NCBI RefSeq assembly: GCF_032854445.1
Contig: NC_088301.1
Coordinates: 48,913,116 to 48,977,115, forward strand
Source: Liolophura sinensis
Lineage: Eukaryota > Mollusca > Polyplacophora > Chitonida > Chitonidae
DNA: 64,000 nucleotides
Reading direction: 5' to 3'
A model generated the notes under the pieces. The model searched no databases and was not told the DNA's origin. It was given only the letters and a program-made list of their open reading frames with translations. Shown piece by piece: positions 1 to 12,126 of this stretch. The position numbers and the translations under genes are program-made. Positions within the stretch are counted from its first letter, which is position 1. The number at the start of each line of letters is the position of its first letter.

Positions 1-3000
1 ATATGGTGTACAAATGATCACATGAATAATTATATCGACCATTATCTCCTGCAAATCGGATGTGTAAGGCTATCAATGGTACTGTCACAGTGTAGATTTC
101 ACGAATTAAGTTGCATTAGCACCAGTTTAGCTCTTATTGATCACAAATTCATTTTCTGGTAATTAGAACACATCTCCATCCTGCCAACAAGTGGCCCTTA
201 CCTTCACACAGTAGACTTTCTGTCTGGCTTACAATAGAGGCTTTCACAAAGGTGAAACTCAAGTGTGAAAACTAAGTGATTATATTCACAATGTTCACTG
301 TCTGTGCATTATGATGAAGATAAACTATGCAGATGTAGTCCTCTTATCAAATGACTGATGAATGAAATTAATCAGTGCTACATGTACATATATATCAGCA
401 GCGCATATATATCCATCAGATATAATGTGAATAGATTACTAGAAGTGCACATTGATTGTTTATGAAGGTGTATCCAGTATTTAGTCCAGATTCATGCTTA
501 TAGGTTCATATACAGACAGATATATCAAGTACTCTTTTACTGGTGTAACGCCTAGTTTAGTACTTCATTGACAGGGCCAAATTCAGCAATGTATTCTGTT
601 GGCAAAGGTAAGCTCTGATCAAGTAAAATGAATGTCAAAGTATTTGTTTTTATTAGAGTATTGTGATTGATACCTGTCCAGTTTTTTATTACATGTATAC
701 TTTGAAGCATTGAAACTAAAAGCTGACCATACCTTAATTCTGATTACTGCCCTAGCTCAGAGTGTGTTAATGATGACAAATTAATGATATTATATGTTCA
801 AGAGGAAACCTTCCCAGTAATATTTTACTATTTAATAAGCCCAGAAAAATTGATAGCTTATTACAATTTACATGTAATTTTAAACAAATAAAAGTCTTAG
901 AAATTAAGTTTCTGGTAAGTTTTTCTTGGTGGTGAAATACATTTTAAGACAAGATCAGCAGGTACCCAATTTTGACTATATGGAAGTTATTTTATTACAA
1001 AACGTATACTTGTCTTTCAGGCTGAAAGCTGGAAGCCGGTAGTTCTTTAGCTTAAATTAAGTGTAACACTACTAAAACCGCCCTCATCATCAGCCCAACT
1101 TACGTGTACCTCCAGGCTGAAAATTTCACTAATTTTCCCTAAAGCGTAGGGCATATGGACAACATTTGTCGAAATAGTATTTTCAGATCCTATTGTCAAA
1201 TAATCTGGAATATCAGTTATCTGCACACGAGCAACATTTGTTGTCGATTTTTGAAGATTTCAGGAGAGAAAAACCGTTACATGATACGTTCAAGACCATG
1301 TTAAAAAATTGATTGTCATACCACTGGGTGGTTGATATAGACAACAACAATCTCACAAAGTCTAGATTGCACACACACGAGGAAACTTCGTGCCCTGCTC
1401 TTTTGTTTCTGAATTTTGTGTTGCCCAAAATTAAACAGGCTGAATCTTTGGATCAACTGTTCCAGACTCAGGAATTCTTGTTTTGCTTACCTGCACACAT
1501 GTAAATTTGAGAAGTTTTCGATCAAGAAATGTTGTTTTTGTGCACTGGACTTAAGTTATCCATTGTGTAGATATGAATTGTAGTTGAGGCTAAGTATGAT
1601 CAAGTATTATAGGATGTGTCTATTACATATATTGGTTTTTGCTAATAAGAAATTTAGATTATATTGTTCCACTGCACAAAATGAAGTGGAAGCATATGGT
1701 TTGAAATAAATTTTCAATTGCAACCCATTGCAAAAACAATGACATCCATACATACATATCAGAAACAAAAATGATTAATGTTGTATGCAAAGAACTGAAA
1801 CTGTTTAAATTCTGAACATTAAAAATTATATTACACAAAGTAAAGCAGATGTATCCAGCCATTTCACAACAGTGTTAAGACAGACTGAAAGTGTTATCAT
1901 TTAGTTCATGCAGTTGTTACTGAGAAAATCATGTAAGGTTTCATATTTAAAAACAGGATGTGGCAACTTATGTTTCACCATCTCTGAATATGCAAAGGTT
2001 CTCATGTCAGGATAGGTAATCTGAACATAATAATAAGAACAAATGTCTTCATTGTACTCTCTATAAAGATAATGTAATGGTGGTGAACATGTGTACATGT
2101 GCTTATAACTGTTAATTTTGCCAAAGCCTCCTATTTGTATGAAGTATTATATGCAGTTTGAAATGTGGATCATAACTAATAGTTTAAAAGGAATTCCGTT
2201 GTATGTATGTGCACATGTAAGCGTATATTTCTTCGTCTAAACTTGTTGTTGTCCTAATACTGTGACGGTGATGGCAAGGAAAATAACCTTGGGCGACAAT
2301 TTTCATGAGCAAGGCTACAAAACAAGGAGCCATTCAAGGGACACAACTCTTCACCTTCTTGATAGAGGTTTGGCGATATGTATAGTGGGTGTATTTATTT
2401 TGTGTGCTACATTTAATGTCTGACACAAGGGCTAGATTAACATACTAAATGGATTCATGTAAAAGATTCAGCTGTCACTGAGTTTAGGTGTTAAATTTTT
2501 CTGCCTAATTTAGTGTGGGAACACATATTTTTCTCAGTGTCACCATCTGCATTTTGGGACAAGTGTAAACCAAACCTTTTTCTTTGGTAAATATTTGGAA
2601 GCCAATTTTAACCAGATTAGCAAATCTAAGTCTGACTGCTCCAAACAGCCACAAACAGCCACACCAAACCTCACAAGCAGATGCCTTTCCTGACTTTGAA
2701 TTTATGGTTTTGCCCACCGTACAAAAGCCTTTCTTCTTGTCTCGAAATTTTTCTTGTCTGAAAATTATTCCCCCATGATTGACATCGTCTGGTCAAAATA
2801 GGATTATCAAGAAGCATTTTGAACTTGAAGTCAGAGATAACCAAAAATAAAGTAAGCATCAGAACTTACTTTTGCTTATATTTTTTTTATTATGCTTCAG
2901 TGCAGTCATGTGTTGGAAGCCTTCTTTTCAGGAGAAAATATACATGTATAAAACATTTTTAGGAATTTGGACTTTGATCAGATTTGCAAAGCATGCAAAT

Positions 3001-5239
3001 ACTTTTTTTTCTCTGTCTGTGTAGAATTTGTTCTGTTGATGATCTGTTTTTATTTATATTTTACATGTATGCTCAAGTAGTTGTGGCTATTTCTGTTTGA
3101 AAGTGGGGTAAGGATTAGATTATTTTGTTAACTTCAGATTGTTAAGTAGGTTAGTTGTCTAAGCTAATGTAAATGTACCTTACATGATATCCCTGTATCA
3201 GATGGCCTTTGCATAACTGAAGGGAGGGCACCTGTACATGTGTGATGTGACTTTAACTGTAGGTTTTGTATTAGGGTTGTTCTTACCACACATTATGAGG
3301 TAGTTGGTGCGCCAGAGATATGGGGATTTGACCTTTAGGTTAGCAGTCCTTCCACACCTTTCCATTTGGCCAGGGTTTATTGTTGTAATGAAAGCCATGT
3401 ACCCTTGGTGGTTGATGTAAACAACGTAAAACTGTACATGTTCTGGGAAAAGGGAATCAGATGCATGAAAAAAAAATACTGGCCAATTCCATTTGTATAG
3501 CCCTGATGTCCAGGGCGTGTGTGTGTGCTTTGAGAATTAAAAAGAAATAGAGGTGTAATGTTCACATACCAATATTTAAACATCCTGATCAAATTACAAA
3601 ACACTACCAGGCACATGAATCTTTTCTGTCAGACATTTTCATGATTTGTTGATGGACAAGGCACTGATTTCTGTGAATGTTTTTTAGGGTGACTACATCA
3701 TCAGGTGTATTTGGGTGTGTGGAGGATGAGGAAACACTCCCAGCTGCTGGAGCTGGCTCTACAGGATCCAAGCACTGAGCAGCTCAGAACAGGTGCCCCC
3801 TGAGAGTATAATACCTGAACTAATGTATTTACAAGATGTTTAACTTTAGACTGATATACAGCTAGATGTACATGTAAAACCAGTATAGATGCCTTACATA
3901 TGTTGTATTGCTGGGCTTCCTCTCTCCCTTAAGCTTCTCATAGACACCTCAAATGTATCAGAGAGCTACACTATGTTTAGCTACACATGCATGCATTGAT
4001 TGAGAAAGGGAAAAAAGCAAATACTTGTTGTTTTGTAAATAACAATCCATCACGAGCCTCGGAGATAATTTGTGTGTGGGGGAAAAAAGTTCAAAACATA
4101 CACAACAAAGATCGCCACAAAAGAATTGTCTAGATTTGTGAAAAAGCACCTCCACCCCTCAGGACATGTATTTATATTAATGTATAATAAGATACAGAAG
4201 TTGTTTACTTCTGTGAGATGACTATTTTAACTCGATTCACCATAGCAACAGAAATACATCAGTTATGGAGACATTCCCCAGAAGTGGATTAAATAGTTAA
4301 TTTCATCGAAGCTAACCAAGCAGTGGAAATTAAAATTGTATGGAAAATGTAGAATTTAGAAAAATATAAAAATGTGTATTTTTCATCAAGCATTAAATAT
4401 GGATTTGCGCGCTACGTTAGGGTGCTGTATATGAAGTTAAAATACACACTGTTACATGCTTGATTAAAAGGACATCCTTTGTTGAGCATGAAATTAATCT
4501 TACCAAATTAGTTTGTCATTTGTTTATGACTTTTTTTGTGTGTATAATCGATCTGCAGGTGGTCAACATGACCAGAAATAGGAGAAACTGAATTAAACTA
4601 TCTGTTAAAGCACAGTACAAGTATATACTAATCAAAGACTGCAGGTACAGATGAATTACTGCTGCTTAACAAACCATTAGGGATGATAGAAAAGTTATGA
4701 CTATATTTTTTAAAAAAAGAAAAGTTTATTACATTTATGATTCTTTATTTAACTAATACATGTAGTTCTCATATTTTAATGTCCCTGTTTCTGTGGGTAA
4801 ATGATTTTGTGTAGGGGGGGAGGGGGGGGGAATTGGAGCATGCCCATATGTTTCGGCTGATATCTTGTTGACCACTGTAAGCCTACACCAGGCTAGAAAT
4901 AGTTTGCATATCAAGACCAGTCCAAAATAAGCTGACAACCACATGGACTAGTGGAGGTACTAATTACATAGGTGTGGACAGTCTGACCATGGTGATCAAG
5001 CTATAGTAGGGTGGGAACTCAGAAAAACCATTTGCCCCCTACATATGTCAAAGATATATTTCTACTGATTGTAGGTTGGAGTACAATTAAGTACTTATCA
5101 GAGCATGGTGTTTTTCTCAACTCTTCTGTAGTTGTGCCTATCCTCTGAACAAACTTGGGAATCATGGTTTTTCCATGCTTGTGAACCTCTCTACCTGTAG
5201 TTCCAAGTTGTGGATGGTTTGCCTTCAAATTTCAGCCCT

Positions 5240-5570
5240 CTAACCTTCATGGATTTTTCTAAGCACAGGAACAAGGTGTGCACATTCTAACTACAAGTTA
5301 CATGTTTTGAGGGTTCAATCCCAGCATCAGACAAGGAACTTTGCACACCCTCACTGTTCATAGGGGCTTTGCATGGGAAAAATAAGTGGTAATTGATGCT
5401 TGTAGGTCCATATAAGCAGACTTGCATTTGTGGAAGACACAGGTGTAGTATATGGTTTCTATTTGGTTCTTTCGGGTTCCTTCCACCCATAAACATCACT
5501 CTTATGTGAAGTAAGACATCCTTGAGTTTATTGTAACTACCAGTAAAATAAATAAATACCAGTATCACAG
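5240..5570 (+). mobile_element. Possible SINE-like repeat, family E
   Basis: A box-B-like GGGTTCAATCCCAGC is followed about 180 bases later by a CCTTCCACCCATAAACATC segment and a tail ending AAAATAAATAAATACC. The layout resembles family A, but only one copy is seen in the window. Confidence 0.4.
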
Positions 5571-6291
5571 AGCAAACAATTGTCAAGAAAAGTTAACCAA
5601 TATGCACATGTGCGAAACAGTATGAAACTGACAAATATAAATCCTCCTTCAAAGATGCTTCATTAGTTCAGATATTTCTAAAATATTTCTTTATCGAACT
5701 TCAACTTACCTGGAATTTTATCCAAGAAGTTTACGTTTGTAAGTACAAATTATTAGAATTAGAGGTAGCAGAATAGGAGTCTAAAGCTTAGGCACTTTTC
5801 ACATATATAAACATGTAACATCAATTGTATCTTTTTTGTTGCTGCAATGAATATACTACACCACAACAGCAGACAGGTTACAATGTTTATACACATTTAA
5901 GAGTAAAATGACAAGCATAGGTTGTTGATGGAAGTAAGAGTTACCTCAACGAACATTGGTACCTTATCTCAGAAATAACGAATCTGTCAAGTGAAGACCT
6001 ATATCATTCTGTAACACTGTGGCTATATCTGGTGGAGCCTGGGCCTGGTTTCTAGACAGTGGTTCTGGGGATTGGCTCTGAAGGAACTGGTGTTATTTAT
6101 AAACACAACTGAGGAAGTATAAATATCTACACTGTGTTGTATTTATCTTTGCTTTTGGACACACATGAATCTTCATTCTGTACAGTAATATTAAAACTGA
6201 AGTAAATCAGATTTCTGTTATGTTTCTTCCAAGGCTGACAATAATCAGGTTTTCTTCTCCTATCTATCCATAAACTGAATCTGGTTTCTAC

Positions 6292-6500
6292 CAGTTTCCA
6301 TCCATACACTGACATTAATCAAGTTTCCATCCATACACTGACATTAATCAAGCTTCCATCCATACACTGACATTAATCAAGCTTCCATCCATACACTGAC
6401 ATTAATCAAGTTTCCATCCATACACTGACATTAATCAAGCTTCCATCCATACACTGACATTAATCAAGCTTCCATCCATACACTGATGGATCAAGCTTTC
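6292..6500 (+). repeat. 29-bp tandem repeat, about seven copies
   Basis: The unit is AAG[CT]TTCCATCCATACACTG plus ACATTAATC. Successive AAG starts fall at 6321, 6350, 6379, 6408, 6437 and 6466, exactly 29 apart. Decayed units flank both sides, to about 6555. Several units carry a HindIII-type AAGCTT. Confidence 0.95.
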
Positions 6501-6550
6501 AACCATAAACTGACATTAACTGACATAAATCCAGGTTTTAGCCATAAACT

Positions 6551-6960
6551 GACATTAAAGAGCTACTTTGGTGTCAAAACATCTGTGTCTTAAAAGCAAG
6601 GTAAATTGATAAAGACCGGGATGGTCTGAAAATGCTTTCCTAAATTGTGAAAATATTGCAGTGAATTAAAACCGATATTCTACACTTTGTCAGAGTATAC
6701 GGAAACAAAATATTTTTGTCCCTTCCACTTTGCCTTGTGTGACATCACCCACGAACAGATGACGTCATCAATCGCTGACGTATATCCGACAAATGACGGT
6801 GCCCTTTCAGATGGTCTTGACCTCATCCCAGCATAAATGCCTTAGTCAACATCACATCTGCCTTAGTCAGCGTCACATCTGCCTGATTCGAGGTAAACTG
6901 TAAACTCTTTTTAAGTCAGGTTTCTAACATGTGCCATCTTCGAATTATCATAAATGTTCC
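6551..6960 (+). repeat. Dispersed repeat D, copy 1
   Basis: It shares blocks with 59625-60180 in the same order: AGCTACTTTGGTGTCAAAAC, a TCTTAAAAG block, then TCAATCGCTGACGTATA and ATCTGCCTGATTC. It contains the palindromic CRE TGACGTCA near 6761-6768. Confidence 0.6.
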
Positions 6961-8037
6961 TGCAGTGTTTGATCCATAAGTTAACATTGATCGGCTTAAT
7001 GTTCTGCGTAAAACATTGCCTCCACAAGGCCTCTATGAAGCCTACTTGATCTCATATTTATGTCACAGTTAATTAGCCTAATATATTGGCTGCTCACACA
7101 CGTGTACATGTTGTTGTATTTTTCTCCAGAATCAGAATTGATAGTGAAGTGATGTAAATGGTTATAAAGTCTTAGACATACGGCCATTGACAAATGAGGC
7201 CAATGACATTGTTAAAGGGAAAGCCTGACCTAATTTATCTTTAGATGAAAAGTTTTCTTAATTGTTGCTTCACACCATTTACTCCATGGACTTTACTTCA
7301 AGTGCCGCAGATGTTTCTGGTAGCTGCTGTGACAAATCCATAGACATGTTTCGTCAGTACGTCTTTGATGGGTGACAGGTGAGAGAGATCACCTTGTTGT
7401 ATCTGTTGGTGCCTGGATGGCTGTGGCCTTTCATGCTGTACAGTTGTCTGCTGTTTGGAGTAGCTTTCATCAATACAATAGTATTGCCTAAAATTATGTG
7501 CACACTTCAGCCAGCTGTGAAGAATCGAGCATTTGTACATGTGTCTTATTTTAGACCAGTACCACTCAGTTTTACACAATGCACTTACCTGGCAATAAAC
7601 TGGGATCTGTGTGGCATGAATGCCTTGAATAATAAAGATAACAGCATGTAGAGTAGGACCAACGTTTAGAATCAACAGCAGTGTGATAGTTGGCTTATTG
7701 TCATAGATAACCGGTGAAATTGGGTTTTTCAGTCAATTTACCCTTTAGGGTTTATTGTAACTGTTTATGTAAATGACTATAGATAGTAGGACCTGAAATA
7801 CCCTGTAGCAACATGGCTTAAGCAGAATTAGGTTACACGAAAGGAAAAAAATGCAATGATGTTTGCACTCTACATTGTGTGCATACTTGATGAATACAAT
7901 TTCATAAACTTTGAAATAAGTTTGACCAAAATCTTAATTTTACAATTTTACACATGTATAATTCTTTAGCCTTCTCTTATCTAAAAATGTTGTACAGCAA
8001 TCTATCATTATAAGTCTGTAGTAAAAGGGCATTATCT

Positions 8038-8345
8038 GAGGTCTGCCTTGAAGTTGGGAGACCCTGTGATCAAACCTGGGTTGGGTCATACCAAAGACTT
8101 TAAAAATGGTTCTTGATGCTGCCTTGTTTGATGCTGCCTTGTTTGATGCTGAGTAAGTAAGGAAACATGACTGGTTTGCCTGGTTTCAATATAATGCGAC
8201 TGGGTGTCACGTCTGGTGTCTTCAGCATGATACTTCAGTAGCAGCAGCACTTTGGCGGCATGGATTTGCCCTGTCACAAGAAGACACAATGTATGTAATC
8301 ACAACTAATGACTCCTCATTTTCATATGACTGAAAAATTGATAAG
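8038..8345 (+). mobile_element. SINE-like repeat, family B
   Basis: It shares ordered segments with 57540-57835: TGATCAAACCTGGGTTGGGTC, a central GCAGCACTTT block, and a tail CATATGACTGAAAAATTGAT followed by ACGATGTTGAA. A 16-bp duplication (GATGCTGCCTTGTTT) is internal to this copy. Confidence 0.65.
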
Positions 8346-11300
8346 TACGATGTTGAACATACACCCATACATACATACTTACATTATCTAAATTACACAG
8401 AATCATGATAAAGTAAGTTCAATTGAGCAGGAGTTACTAATGATTGTGATTTGCTGCGGATGTTACATCACCTAGCATTATTACCAGTAGTTATCTGAGG
8501 TTCCTTTTCTTCTTCATGGAGCTGAGTAATGCAGATAAAGGGATGATGGAATAAATGACCTGAAAGATGTAATCTAACTGCTTCATGAATCATGTTATGC
8601 ATGTGCATGTATATTGGCCATCTGTCTTACATGCATGTTAAAAGAGTGTTGCTGAAATGACACTACAGCTAGTGCCAGCTACTCTGTACATGTTCATGTA
8701 AATTGAAAATTTTGATCAGGCCTAATGTCAGAGCCATGTCAAAGTCTATCTCAGCGAAGTGTAATCAGGGAGTCCAGGACAGTGGAGTTGTGTCAGGGTT
8801 TAGGGAGCTTGAGCTTTAGCTTTATTTTTAGGGTACGTCTGTAAAATTCCATTAGTTACATGTAGCTTGGTGACATATGTAAGCTGTGCTTCAGTGATAG
8901 ATGCAGAGTAAAGTTGTTTTATACAGGGTGCATATAAACTTGCAATCTGCATGTGCATTTATATATGGGTGCACATTGTTGGGCTCTTACACCGAGACAG
9001 ATACATGCTGGAAAAACTACTTGTGTCAGCAGCTCTAGCTTATAAACCCAATACACGACAAAGTTTTGGACAATTTAGAGAAAATAGAGACATTACATGT
9101 ATCTGTTATGAAATTATCATTTTCCTGTTCATACATGTATACATCTATGTACATGTGAACTGACATTAATGCAGTTGTAGCACATTGTATGTAAGTTTTT
9201 GAAGCATACATATAACAGACATGATGTTTTTGTGGTTTTCATACCCTGGTATTTTACAAAAAAAATTAAGAGTATTTTCGTGTTTTACTCTATGTCTGCC
9301 AGATTAAGGTATATATAACACGATTTTACACTTGGTTACAATGTACCCTAGCCAATATATATGTAATTCTAGCAGGAATATTGAGTTTCTTTTTTTCTAA
9401 CATGGTTAGACCATCTAATGAACAACATACTCATATCTTTACTTTTCTAAAAGGCTAGTAAAGAAATGTAATATTCTACTCTGGTAATATCCGTCCCAAA
9501 TTTTAAAAGAATTAGGGTATGTGGGACTTGTACTTCATTGTGTGTTTGCTTAAGGGGATTAAAGTTTTATTTTGTTTGCATCTGATTGCTGTCTTCTTGA
9601 AGTTGTGCCTGTATTTTTAGGAGAAAATCCAACTTTGCACCCACTGGGATGTTCTAAAATATCTGTTGTAAAACTTCTTTGGAAGCTGGTAACACATCCA
9701 TGGACACTGTAAATCAGTATTTTTTTATTTTTGCAGTGTATTATTTTAGAAATTATGTAGTATATTGTATTGATAAGTTTGCAAAAAACAAGATACATGT
9801 GAAATGATTTACAAGGTAGTTTACATTGCAAACAATGATGTATGAAAGTATGGTCTGGGGCGAATTCCCATAAAGTGAATTTGGACTTGTATATGTCGAA
9901 GTTTGAAAACTCAATATATTGCACAGTTTATTGCCCAAGAGGTTCACAATTTATGACGGGAAATGTCCTAAAATAACACTTGTTATCTTATAACATTTCT
10001 AACTCCAACAGGCCAAAACCGAGGATTTCAATCACATATCAGATTGTCATATCTTCCTGTTACATACATGTATTTATAAACTTACCTTTACTGGGTTATT
10101 GACCTAAAATTGGTACAATAACATGTACATGTATATGTGGTCTCACATTATTTATTGAAGTAATGAATAAATAGGCTAGCTTTCTTGTAGGTGGTTCAGT
10201 GAATTGTTTGTTCTTAAAAACTAGACTGAAGGTGTACCATACACCTAGTAATTACATTTAGTGTGTCCCCTCAGGTCAACCATTATGATGCCACAAGCAA
10301 TGATAAGTCAAAAAATCTAACCACTTCTTGTTATTGTAGACTGTGTAAGTTTGTATATTTATTATTTACACATTCCTTGAATATAACGTAAATGGCCATA
10401 AATTTCATCCATGACTGCTTGCCAGTTTTTCCTGATTCTGAGAGTTCTGTTGATTTTAGAAAGGTGTTTTGAGGTTTGCCTGGAACATGGTGCGATATTC
10501 TACGGGAAAAGGTAATTTTCAGCACCAAAAATCTTTTGTGACATTTATTTGCTTGTACAGTCAGGATAGTGATTGAATTCATGTCTTTACTGGTACCAGG
10601 GAATGACTAGACCATTCATTTATGCCTCTTCTTCATAGAGTGTGGCTGAAATTGAACCTCACTCCACACTGCCTCACTGACTTTGCTTACCTGAGTAGGT
10701 TCATTCATTGTATCTTTGCTTATCTTCACAACTCATTGGTCATGGTTGTGATCACAAGTGGGTCTGGGAATAATCAGTTCCCTTAACCCCAATCTTCAGA
10801 GGGAATAGTATGTATACAGAGAGAGTTTTTATTATTTAAAGCTCTGAATAACCCAGTTGTAAGACCGTCCTAGTGTGTGGGTTTTGATTGTTCGTGTTTT
10901 TTTTTTCTGGTTCATTGACACAGCATGTCCTTATATGTGAACTTCTCTTACACCGGTCACAAAATTCTAATGTCAGTGTGCTTAGTACAACTTTTAACTG
11001 TCATGAAGATGGTTATAGGCTCATTGGCTGCTCAAAAACAAGTGATCTTATGCCACAAGTTATACATGCAGTTTTTTCATGAAATAGATTTGTGAAGTTC
11101 AGAGAAGGTGGTTGTTCTAGTTCTGTACACCCACATCATGTTTTTTCACCTGTTAATGTGATTTGGCAGGTGTCTACAAATTATCAACCAGTGTGTGTTG
11201 TCTGGCTCAGACAATCATATTGTCCTTTGTGTTCATTTGAGAGTTACCTTAGGCTTTTGTTCACCTTGCAGGAATGGGCCAGGTGCTAAGTGAGTTTCGG

Positions 11301-12126
11301 GGTTCCGGTTGACCCCATCTGATAATCAAGATTATTACCTGTGTATTAATACCCGGAATTAAGATTGAGTGAGTCAGTGGCTGTTGTGTTTATAGACTGT
11401 ACCTGGTCACATGGGGTCAACGGTTGAGCGTCACAACCAAGACACATGACTTGTGATAGGGAGAGGGCCCTACATGTGTGACGATAATACTAGGCTCATG
11501 GTTAATGCAGTGGATGACAGGTCTGTCTCCTGCGGTGTGTCAGCTTACAACAGTCCTTAGGATAACCCAACACATGTGCCAGTCTACCTATATATTGCAG
11601 TGGAGCGTACGTGTACATGTACATTAGACTTGAGTGAGGTTATCAGCTCATGTAGACAGCTTGCTGCAGTCTGCCTTCAAGTCCCTCAGCTGTGAGATGG
11701 AGGTAGGCCTAACACACTGTATAAGAGATGTAGATAGAGCCTGAGTACCTACAAGTTGAGAAGTTCTCTTGCCAGCTACAGCGTGTGCTATCTGTCTTGG
11801 TTTGTCCTATGGGGTGCCCATGATTACCTCTCCAGATCTCAGATTTCTCTGAGCCCCCTAGTTTTTCTGGGCTATTTTGGGGAGCTTCTCCTGATCTGAA
11901 GACCTGGAAGTCTGCTCTACCAGCGACTATTAGGCAGCCAAGATGCGCTGGGGGATACACCGCCAGCACATGTGGGATGCAGTAACACACTCATCCCTAT
12001 AGGTAACAGGTCAGAACCAACCCAGCTACAGCAAAACTTTTCCTCCACTTTGTTTATCAAGGGCACTCTATGTGGCCCGTTCAATGAGTCTATTGGATGT
12101 TTACTGGCTGTGCTGGCTGACTTATT

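Larger units (their letters stand above)
1..12126. other. Region upstream of RASSF with no supported gene
   Basis: No long or conserved exon is recognised on either strand. It holds the 29-bp tandem array (6292-6500), SINE-type repeats (5240-5570, 8038-8345), the CRE-bearing repeat (6551-6960), a G-run at 4815-4830, and two weak exon-like stretches near 3726 and 7300-7680. RASSF 5' UTR exons or alternative first exons may lie here unseen. Confidence 0.5.

Noticed and set aside
6292-6500. Possible CRISPR-like array
   Set aside because: Copies are contiguous at 29 bp without spacers, in a eukaryotic genome. It is a simple tandem repeat.
7298-7675. Overlapping open frames on both strands (125 codons minus, 90 codons plus), with a good minus-strand donor CCAG|GTAAGT near 7590
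   Set aside because: The two strands give competing hydrophobic or basic readings, none matches a family I know, and the acceptor near 7489 lacks a pyrimidine tract. Kept as unsupported.
9559-9924. 121-codon minus-strand frame
   Set aside because: Low-complexity AT-rich translation, no splice signals or domain.
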